A stretch of DNA of 64,000 nt from PALSA-188 sp963720075 (GTDB taxonomy: Bacteria; Acidobacteriota; Terriglobia; Terriglobales; Acidobacteriaceae). Each line of letters begins with the position of its first letter. The stretch's first letter is position 1. A model generated the notes under the pieces. It ran no database searches. It was not told the origin of the DNA and saw nothing but the letters and a program-made list of their open reading frames with translations. The DNA lies in the NCBI GenBank assembly GCA_963720075.1, contig CAVREG010000005.1:239541-303540 (forward strand), read 5' to 3'. This document shows, one piece after another, positions 55,484 to 64,000 of this stretch. A program made the translations under genes and the position numbers.

Positions 55484-58287
55484 TTATTGGTACGGGTACA
55501 TGAACAACTCGTCCAGCTCAAGACCGAGATTCTCAAAGAAGTCGTCCCCGCCAAAGCTGAAGTCGGGAATATTCCCCTGAGCGTCATTGAAATTGAGGAC
55601 GTGGTCGGAAATGCTGTTGTCGAGCTCCATCTGCATGGCCGGTTGGCTGTTTACTACGGCCGAAGGGGTGGGAGGGGCAGGTTCGATGTGAGGCCCACCG
55701 CTCGAAGCTGCTCGATCCTGGTTCTGCAATGCTGTTGAGCCGAATTTATCTCGAGGAACAAACCCGCCTCTAGCAGCTTGTCCTGTTCCCATAATCTCTG
55801 CTTCACTTGCTTTTCGGACTTGGTCAAGCCGGGACTCGAGACCGTCCAATTTTTGCTTGAGTGTGCTGCAGACGCCCCAGAAAGAGACATACAGGTTCAG
55901 AGTCCAGCGCAAGACGTCAAAGTTCGAAGCAGCTAGCCGCCGATCCACTGAAGGAGGACCAAATAGCCGGGACACGACTTGCGCAGCAGCTGCAAACCAT
56001 ATCGAATTTGCAAGGAATGGGTTCACATAACGAACATGAACTTGCGCACTGTTCCGGACGACACTAACAATCCTATCTCCGGCATCAAGATAGTGCTCCC
56101 AAGCTTGCCGGTCGCTGCTACCCAACCCCGATCGATCCGGTGTACCTTGCACTGTGGTACGACGCGGCCCAGATTCATCCTGGCGCAGCGGAGGCGTGTC
56201 CAATGTAGTACTTCTGAACACGGTCTGATTATGCAACATGAAGCGCGTCAATTGCACCATGATATGGATGCTGTATTTGGCGCATTCCCTCTGCCGAGAC
56301 GTGGGCGCAAATGGATCATTCGTTGCTCGGAAAGCCAGATACTCGTCATGATAGCCGAGCTCGGCGGGCATAGCAGTCAGAGTACACCACAGGGAGTTCG
56401 TCAGCATATCCCGAATGTTGCGAGTCATTGCTTCCACCCTGTGCACCGAAGTATGACGTGGCGTGGTGGTTCCGCTTCGGCGTCCATTGATTGCAGAAGA
56501 ACCAGGAAAGCTCGATATAAGTTGTGCGTCACGCATGTACGAGTTGATCACGATGAACCATGCCTTTGAACTTCGATTTCCACTCTTTTCAAGTTCTTTC
56601 CAGCGTTGGGCCGGGTCCACGGACAAATAGCAGCTACCTACCTCCTCGTTCCTGTACCACTTTTCGTCACATATTGGTAGGTACGTCTTGTTGAGCGTCC
56701 AATCAAGCGCTGTTGGGAGACGTTTGATTGTGCTTGCAAAGACATCGAATTCCCAAAGGGCCCACCAAGCGCGACGGCGTTCCTCAGCTGCGATCCAGTC
56801 GTTTCGATATTCAGCGTTCGAGTCTTCTGCGGTCTCTCTTTCATCTTCCAAGTCGACAAGGTGAAGTTGTAGCTCATATGCAATTCGAACACATTCCCCA
56901 AGCGATCTCCAAGCTTTCCCACGGACACCTCTGATGAGCTTCTGGAATGTGACAATTATCATTGCCTGAAGTAAATAGAGCGGTGGAGCCTCATCTGGAC
57001 ATTCTTCAAGCCCTTCAGCTATGAGCCGATCCGCCAAATCGAACCAATACGTGGTGGATGCCGGTGTTACGCCAGATGAGCGTGAGTCTGGCCGGCTCAG
57101 GTCGTTGCGATGATACATCGCAAAGGAGAATATTGCAGCTAGGAGTGCTTGGAGATGCTTTTGCGACGCGATGTTGCTGAGCTTCTCCTCTATTGTTGGT
57201 CTATGAAACAAAGAAAAAGAGGTCATGTTGTCGAAGTATGTTGTGAGCCTAGAGCAAACGATGTCAGCAGCGATCAGAATCAGCCTAGGCGAGCACATGA
57301 TTTGACGCTCCAAGGACGTTGCAATTGAACTGGCTGAAGAAAAGAATATGTGTCCATCTTCTCTCCTGCGGGACGGTCTTCCGGTAACAGGAAATGGAGT
57401 AACAAGCCGCCAAGTACACGCCGACAGATGATGGAAGAAATGGGACAGAGACTGGCTTACAGAATATGGTAGTCCTCAACCGAGACACCCAAACCGATGC
57501 ACGCATCAACGATCATCCTTGACTTTGCTGCAGCAGCATTTTCTTGTACTTCTCGGCCAGCCCTATCCTTTGGAGAGGGTGCAAAAGAAGCCGGCTCGTG
57601 GGAAGGATGCACTATCAAAGAAATTGGGTTGCCCCTAGACGCTGAGGGGCTAGTCTGTCCAGCCTCGGAAGTTGTGCTCAGTGGTGAAGGAAGAGCCACT
57701 GATGGGATCGTTTGGGGGTCACCGAGATGTCGTGATGTCCAAGATCGACTTTCATCGGCCTCTTCTAATCGTTGAGAAGCAGCATGAGACAACCCATCTA
57801 AACGCTGTCTTCCTTGCTCTCCCACTGACGGCCTTTCGGTCCTGCCAGGGAGAGGATGCTCTGATTGTCGACGCCGCCGAGGTCTTTGTGGGGCGCCTAT
57901 ATTGCGTTACTTAAGGGCGGGCCGTTGGACCAAGTGACTTGATTTGCTTACCAACTTTGGGTCCAGGTTTACTGGCAGTCAGTGGATATTCACACGTTCT
58001 GGATGCTTTATCGCATCCAGAACAGCGTGGAAGGCTTCTATCACTTTTGATAGTTAGAGTCCTAATCCTGGGCAAGCTGCATTTCGCAACGTCGGCGTTA
58101 AGGGGAGCGATCATACCATCTGATTTTCCGTCTGTGCTCATGATGCTTACGTTAGCAATCACCGCATTGACTCGGCTGCTATACACACTTGCCTTTTACA
58201 ATGGTGGCACGCAAAGGGTGACTGTCGCAGACCCGAGACTTTGGTCGGGCTGACTGGGCCATCTGGGCTAGCAGAAAGAGGTTGCAT
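55484..58287 (-). CDS. Zn2Cys6 transcription factor with Fungal_trans domain, five exons
   Basis: Exons 58,287-58,193, 58,131-58,117, 58,043-57,952, 57,896-57,461 and 57,248-55,484 sum to 2,403 bases, giving 800 residues in one open frame. Spliced, the N-terminus carries a perfect zinc cluster, CHHCKRRKIRC followed by DRSLPRCSGCDKASRTC (Cx2Cx6Cx6Cx2Cx6C), a basic linker APQRPRRRR, and a middle homology region with LTTYFDNMTSFSLFHRPTI, WIAAEERRRAWWALWEFDV and LNKTYLPICDE. The acidic C-terminus (FSFGGDDFFENLGLELDELF) looks like an activation domain. Intron 1 has a GC donor (AAAAG|GCAAGT), exon 2 is only 15 bases long. Divergent from the P450. Confidence 0.85.
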
Positions 58288-58716
58288 TTTTGCGTGAGTG
58301 GCCCAAGGCTGCAAACGGTGGAATGATTTTGGGACCACAGTAAAAATTGTGGGGAGTTTTCATTGCTCCGCCGGTATCCAGTTGAGTGCAGGCCAGGCGG
58401 GGGCCAACAGCGGGGTAATTGCGCACTAGGCCAAAACTTGTAGCCCCGGACCAAGGAAGTGTGAGGAGTATGGGGGGAGCCGCCTACCCCTAGTCTCCGA
58501 ACCCCGCCATTCCGCCGCTGTTGCTACCCAAACCAATCCCAGTTGGACCGAAACAATTCGGAGTACGTTTCAGGGCAAGCGGTGGGATACGTATGCATTG
58601 TGCTGGAATCAATCAACTACCGGCAAGGCCTCCGGATATGTTTTCAAGAGAGACGACTGATTTTGATAGCAAATCTCAGTTGAATCTTGTCTCGTTACCT
58701 GATCTCTTCGTTCATC
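58288..58716. promoter_or_regulatory. Shared divergent promoter region of the Zn2Cys6 regulator and P450
   Basis: A 429-bp gap between the two start codons. It contains several CGG/CCG triplets of the type bound by zinc-cluster proteins (for example TCCGCCGG near 58,370 and CCGCCATTCCGCCG near 58,505), a CCAAT box near 58,530, and an inverted repeat CCACA-8-TGTGG at 58,335-58,352. Which, if any, are bound is unknown. Confidence 0.45.
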
Positions 58717-60794
58717 ATGGCTGTCCTTCGTCCTCTGCTTCTATTCGCTGTAGTGTTACTTGGATATGCATTCCTCTTCGTAGGCAGAAGAGGCCGCAAT
58801 CTTCCACCTGGTCCGTCTTCAAAGCGCGAGCTGCACTGGATGAACTATGTCTGACAAACCTTTCCAATCCAGGTCCACCAACATTGCCAATCATAGGGAA
58901 TCTTCACCAAATTCCCAAGAAAAGAGCACATCTAAAGTGAGTTTACTCCACGGCGTTGCGAATATCCTCACCAAACTTATTCCAGATTCACGGAATGGGC
59001 AAAGAAATATGGCGGCATGTACTCGCTCAAGCTGGGCACTGGCACCGCAGTCGTGCTCACGGATCGACGCCTCATCAAACAACTCATCGACAAAAAGTCG
59101 AATATCTACAGCGACCGACCACCATCATTCGTCTCCCACGATCTCATCACTGGCGGTGACCACTTACTCGTCATGCAATATGGGAATTTATGGCGCAGTT
59201 TCCGGAAACTAATCCATCAGTACTTCATGGAGTCCATGGTTGAGAGGGAGCATATTGTGCTCCAGAACGCAGAAGCCGTCCAGATGATCCACGATTATAT
59301 GCGCTATCCAGAAGAGCATATGCGCCATCCAAAGAGATACAGCAACAGCATTATCATGAGCTTGCGTAAGTCATTCCTACCATATTATGTCAAAGCGTGT
59401 TATATACAATCTTGTTGCGAATCTTAGGAAGTGCACAGCGGAACGCTTTCCGAGTGAGTTGCTCCTTGTACTCTTCATCGCCCGCGCGTCCACACCAGCT
59501 CTCGCTTTTGGCTGTCTGCCGTTCCGAAGCCGCACAAGATGTCACCCGAACTTCTCACCCCGCCTGTTGCCTCTGTCTCACTTTTTGCATTTACATGGAG
59601 TGCTGCTTTCATCAATTCAACTCTAGTGCTCTCAATCTCCAGTCGCTCTTCCCTTGTACAACCTTACTAACATCGCATAATCAGTATACGGCATTCGCAC
59701 GCCCACTATCAATACGTCTCACATGATTCGTCTTTACGACCTAATGGAGAACTGGAGTGTCGTGATGGAGCCAGGCAACACGCCTCCCGTGGACATCTAT
59801 CCCTTCTTGCACTGGATTCCTGAATCCGTCTTTGGGAACTGGCGCTCCCGCGCTTTGAACGTCGGCGATGAGATGAACAAACTGTATGCCGACACGCTGA
59901 ACAAGGTTGACGACCGCCGGGAACACAACAACGTGGGCTCTTTCATGGACAAAGTTCTTGACCAGAACGAGGAGCTCGGCCTCAATCGCCATGAGCTGTA
60001 CTTCTTGGGAGGCGTATGTATGGAAGGCGGCTCAGATACGAGCTCGTCGATCATTATAGCGTTCGTCCAGGCAATGACGAAGTTTCCTGAGGTACTCAAG
60101 AAAGCGCAGAAAGAGATGGACAGCGTGGTTGGCGAAGACCGGTCGCCTGTATGGTCCGATTACGTGAAGCTTCCGTACATTGCCACCTGTGTGAAAGAAG
60201 CCCAGCGCTGGAGGCCTGTCGTGCCAACAACCTTTCCACGTGCTTTAACAGAAGGTACGGCGTTGTGCGTTTGATTTTCCTCTTTTCCTTCTCTTGCTAA
60301 CAACGTTTATAGATGACTGGGTCGATGGCAAGTTCCTTCCCAAAGGGACCATTGTCTTCATCAATGTCTACGGCCTACATCACGACGAGAAGAAATTCCC
60401 AAACCCTGATGTGTTCGATCCAGACCACTACGCCGGGCAGACGACACTCGCTCCAGAATTGGCATCATCCCCCGACTATGAAGCCCGGGATCACTACGGC
60501 TACGGTTCTGGCCGGCGGCTGTGTCCCGGTATCCACGTGGCGGAGCGGAACCTCTTCCTCGCCATTGCGAAGCTGGTCTGGGCGTTCGACTTCAAACCTG
60601 GCATGAATGCGGAGGGTAAGATCGTTGAACCCGATATAGACAATGTGACCGGGTATAGCGAGGGCTCCCTGGTGTGCGCGAAGCCATTTGCGTGTGACAT
60701 TCAGGTTAGATCTGAAAAGAAGCGGGAAACAATCCTCAGTGAGTACGAGACGGCGGAGCGAGAGGTTTTCTCCAGATATCAATACGGCGAATGA
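58717..60794 (+). CDS. Cytochrome P450 monooxygenase, five exons
   Basis: Exons 58,717-58,810, 58,873-58,936, 58,986-59,365, 59,685-60,254 and 60,313-60,794 give 529 residues in frame. An N-terminal membrane anchor (LRPLLLFAVVLLGYAFLF) and NLPPGPPTLPIIGNLHQIP hinge are followed by the I-helix GGSDTSSSIIIAF, the ExxR motif VKEAQRWRP, and the haem-binding GYGSGRRLCPG with Cys near residue 440. The layout resembles fungal microsomal P450s of the O-methylsterigmatocystin-oxidoreductase (CYP64/CYP620) type. Intron 3 is 319 bp, against 49-62 bp for the others. Substrate unknown. Confidence 0.92.
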
Positions 60795-61346
60795 GCAGGA
60801 CTTATATGGCTTGGCTAGGACACGGCCTTGAAAAAGGTCAAGATGGTTTTGGAACGAATTGTCCGTCTACTGGGTAGCTAATCTCCAGTGTTTGTTGTAC
60901 ACATCGTGCAACAGTTTGAACAAGAAAGTATGTCTCGGTTCTGCAGCTAATTTGATGATTACGTGGTTCGCGATTTGTCTTCAGAAGGTTCCGGTGGGAC
61001 AAGGACTGAGATGACCTGAGAAACCTTCTCCCATTAGAACCCCTTAGATAATTTCTAGCCCTGAAAAGAAAGCCGGGCCTTGTAGGCTCGGTGCTAATTT
61101 TTAAGCTCAAGGCGGGGGTGAAAGCGGCTACGGTGGCAGCTGCTTTCAGTGGGGAACGCTTTCGGTAAAGCTAAAGGCCAACGTTGTGATATTGCAAGCC
61201 TCAATCCATGATCTTAGATGCATTTCCTATCACTCCCAGAGCATCTTTGAGTACATGAACGTGTGTGAAACATCGACCTGCCAAAAACTGAACGACCTCT
61301 CCCTTCAGCCTTTGATTCTCAGTTCGCTTTCTTGAACCCCCAAACG
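60795..61346. other. Intergenic region downstream of the P450
   Basis: Contains the P450 3' flank and the promoter of the next gene; a minus-strand frame of 90 codons near 60,838-61,110 shows no motif. Confidence 0.4.
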
Positions 61347-62104
61347 ATGTCAACCAGCACCTACCAAACGTACCAGGACCTGCTCAAACGCGCAACCGAG
61401 GCCATCTCCAAGTATCCCCTCGCAACCACAATCGGCGGCGCCCTCATCCTCAGCCTCTCATGGACAGTGTGGGACTTCCAAGAATGGAAGAGCTTCGGCA
61501 CCGGAGGCACGCCGCCCACCTGGGCCGGCTACATGAAGATGACCAAGTTCCGCGTGAACCGGCTGATGAGCTCCGACGACCTGTGTGACCCGTCACCCCT
61601 CAAAACCGACGGGCCCAGGTATCTGAAGACAGGTCTGAAGCGCCGAGAAGGATCGCGACCGAAGATCATCTCGCGGACGATGCCCCAGCGCCAGTGGCCG
61701 GAGAAGACCGACCCGCAGACGAGACAGCGGCTGCAGTCGATGATGCGGACGCTGGCGGAGAAGCACCCGGAGCTGCTGGAGGTGAGGCCGTCGAAGACAG
61801 AGGGCAGGACCACGGATGCGATTTACGCGCGGCCGGATCTGGAGAAGCTGAATCCCCAGGCAAGGATCCGATCTTGGACCACGAGATTGCGCACGCTCAT
61901 CCGGCGGATGACTCACTGCACGTCTGGCTGTCGGATCCGGATGCAAGGACCGTCATCGAGGCCGGGTGGGGGCAGAGGTTTCCGCTCACGTTCGTCAAGT
62001 CGGGCTGGATGATGGTCTATGCGCCGCGGAATTTGGACGAGGTGGAGATGGTGGAGGAGATTGTCCGGGCGGGGATTGCGTGGATTACGGGGGTGGAGGT
62101 GTGA
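61347..62104 (+). CDS. Luciferase-domain (PF17648-type) membrane-anchored protein, one apparent frameshift
   Basis: Starts MSTSTYQTYQDLLKRATEA with a single membrane helix (PLATTIGGALILSLSWTVW). The soluble part has FGTGGTPPTWAGYMKMTKF, then MPQRQWPEK, and, after a one-base shift near 61,860, KDPILDHEIAHAHPADDSLH and VWLSDPDARTVIEAGWGQRF plus PLTFVKSGWMMVYAPRN. The joined length is about 252 residues. Fungal members of this family are annotated for a domain also found near luciferases and have no proven function. The missing base after CCCCAGGC may be a sequence error. Confidence 0.7.
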
Positions 62105-62318
62105 GGTGGATAATACCTGCGTTGTGGTACTTGGATGTTTGGGTTTAACATGTGTCATTCTGTGATTTACATGTAGTGGATATTTTCAGATACTCGGCTT
62201 CGCACTTCACAGCAGCAAAGAGGCAAATCATCCAGTTTGTTATGGAATGGAATAGCTCTGGTCGGCATATGTAGCATCAAGCATTTCCTTTCCTGCATTC
62301 TACGAAGATGTATCAATA

Positions 62319-63479
62319 CTAGCCATTGTTGGTGTACAGCTTCGACTCCTCCACTTCCTGCACCCAAAGCCTCCATGGCTTGTCCTGGGTACCCTCATTC
62401 ATGATTATGCAGCCCTTGCATTGCTCCGCGGTCAGAGGCTCAAATTCGAACTTCTGTTTGAGTTTCGAGATCTGCGGGAAAGTATGTCGGATGTTCGTAG
62501 CCGTTGTCTGGACACCGGCATTGATTTTCGTGTAGATGGCGCGATATACGGCCGTCTCGATATCTCTGCCGTGAGTGGTATACCCGTGGCGTCGCATGAG
62601 GACCACACTATGCGCGGGTTTGAGGTCCTTGCCAGACGCTGTGGCCGCACTGTCAACGAACTCCGAGGCTAGGGCTTCTCCAAAGCGGACATTGTTGACT
62701 AGCATGTCCTGCTGGTCACCTGGCCTGTATAGGGGAGCAATATCAAACACGGGAACATCCTCTCCTGCGAGACGTCAGCCCGTGCTGCATATACCTACTG
62801 ACATGTCGGGCTGCAATTAGAACCGTGGGGATATAGTATACCGACTCGTGTCTGCCGCTCCTCCGCCCAAGGCACTGGGAACAGCAGCGTTGTATAGCTT
62901 ACCAAGGAAACCAGCCATATGAAAGACTGGCAAAAGAGGGACACCAGAAGTCACATACGGCAACACAGCCTCAGCATGACTGTGGATCACACAATTGATT
63001 CCTGGGAACTTTTTGAATATCTCGCCATGGATGAAGCGCTCAGAGTAGCCCTTTTTCGCATTGGGATCAACAGTCGAGCCATCGGAGACGTAGTATTCGA
63101 TCAAATCTTCCGGCGAAGAGACGACTGCGGGGGCTAGAAAGGCCGCACGGCGTATAATCAGCGATCTTAACTGAGATTACTAGACGTATACAACAAAGAA
63201 ACGGAGGAATCGCTTTGTATTGGACCAAGCGTGAAGGTTATGGGATTTGCAAAATCTAAAGCATCATCGCGGATTAAACAGGATACGTACCCATGTAACC
63301 GCACATGATGTAGACATCTGGCTTTTCGGGGTGCCGTATCGAGATGTGGCCATATGCGTCGACGACATCGTGGTAGTGGAGGATGTGATTTGCTGTAATG
63401 AGCTTGCGGCGGAGCTATGCAAGTTAGGATTTTCTCGCAGAGACTCAGGGAGGAGACTTACGGCTACCAGGTCAGACAT
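62319..63479 (-). CDS. Class II aldolase/adducin-family protein, four exons
   Basis: Exons 63,479-63,462 (18 bases), 63,414-63,291, 63,133-62,846 and 62,764-62,319 give 291 residues in frame. The zinc site of the family is visible: YGHISIRHPEKPDVYIM, then CVIHSHAEAVLPYV (HxH) and VVLMRRHGYTTHGRDIE. Class II aldolases cleave or isomerise phosphosugars or related hydroxy acids with zinc; fungal members of this subgroup have few known substrates. The third intron's donor (CACGA|GTCGG) is less certain than the others. Its first exon encodes only MSDLVA. Confidence 0.85.
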
Positions 63480-64000
63480 TTTCGTTTTGCTAATGGTAGG
63501 GTCAAGTGAATGCTACAGGAACTAAATGATCTTTCTATGGCTAATGTGGACGATCACGAAAACTGCTCGTTTTCTGAGGTACAAGTTCAGTAACGAGCTA
63601 TTCTACTTGGATTGAGGTAAACTATCGTCCGTATGCTGGTGGTGGTCTCGGACTCGAATAGAGATGGAATGTTATCTCCGCAGCGAGCAGATCCCTCTGA
63701 CCAGGGCCTGAAAGCAGTCCCGACTTCTCCAGCAACTTATCACTAGTTAACGGCCTTACCTGTGGACTACCCCTTGCGGTTTAGTGGCCCCCGTGACCGC
63801 CCTCATCGCCCGCCGTGTCCAGCACGAACCCGACCTCATCTGCCAGCCCGGCACTTCGCCAGGTATAAAGACGCACTCGTCCCCCGCCACTTTTTCCAAC
63901 AACTCTCTCCCTCCCTTTTTCCCCCTCACTCTTCACCTTCCTGCACCGCCCCACCCGGTCGTGCCTCAGGCCGCACCGAGCTCCACTTACTCCCTGCGCC
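63480..64000 (+). promoter_or_regulatory. Promoter-like region at the right edge
   Basis: Bases 63,864-63,870 read TATAAAG and are followed by long pyrimidine-rich stretches (63,880-63,960, CTCCCTCCCTTTTTCCCCCT type), the usual layout of strong fungal promoters just before the transcription start. The gene it would drive lies beyond the window. The left part should also contain the aldolase promoter. Confidence 0.4.

Noticed and set aside
41924..63479. Secondary-metabolite gene cluster around the P450
   Set aside because: No polyketide synthase, peptide synthetase or terpene synthase is present, and the neighbours include housekeeping genes (THO5, Trm140-like).

Overview
This window is a composite of DNA from at least three organisms. 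Positions 1 to about 35,400 are bacterial: tightly packed genes, ATGA/GTGA stop-start overlaps, Shine-Dalgarno sites, and a gene complement (split heptose synthesis genes, acidobacterial-style TPR and Ig-like secreted proteins, lpxK/waaA) that points to a Gram-negative Acidobacteriota relative. From about 35,670 to 36,550 comes a short, very GC-rich piece carrying the broken ends of hpnE and hpnD, most like an actinobacterium. From about 36,560 to 64,000 the DNA is from a filamentous ascomycete: intron-split genes with 47-319 bp introns, a Zn2Cys6 regulator, a cytochrome P450, THO5, a PAQR receptor and a tRNA m3C methyltransferase. A chimeric scaffold from a mixed sample (for example a lichen or soil mycelium) explains this better than gene transfer; that origin is an inference.

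Bacterial part. The left edge holds the end of a histidine kinase, then a JAMM protease next to a CysM-like cysteine synthase. A minus-strand LPS-core operon follows (waaA, lpxK, rfaE1, rfaE2, waaC and an isoprenylcysteine-methyltransferase-like gene, 9,913 down to 4,394). Next come a giant secreted protein with a decayed matrixin zinc site, a cold-shock gene with a terminator, an ACC deaminase, and an AraC regulator. A long minus-strand run then carries yceD, rpmF, plsX, a cytochrome c / copper monooxygenase-like fusion, glutaredoxin, gamma carbonic anhydrase, queG and a gluzincin-TPR protein. After it are a Crp/Fnr regulator, a 49-residue zinc-finger protein, a GT39 membrane enzyme and a frameshifted GH5 glycosidase. 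From about 30.7 kb to the junction most genes (GH5, YfgM-like, sppA, HU, probably Nramp, hpnD) carry single-base frameshifts, which suggests low-accuracy sequence near a contig end.

Fungal part. Positions 36.6-41.9 kb are gene-poor and hold a 20-bp-period palindromic array, a damaged gene with a SUMO-interacting motif and chromo-like tail, and short dispersed repeats. From 41.9 kb genes become denser: aldehyde dehydrogenase, a PPOX-fold protein, an AtuA/DUF1446-type protein, PAQR, THO5 and Trm140-like (divergent), then a Zn2Cys6 regulator divergent from a P450, a luciferase-domain protein, and a class II aldolase. Exon models for the regulator (five exons, 800 residues), the P450 (five exons, 529 residues), the aldolase (four exons, 291 residues) and ALDH (two exons, 496 residues) all add up to intact frames. 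No rRNA, tRNA, CRISPR array or insertion sequence was recognised.
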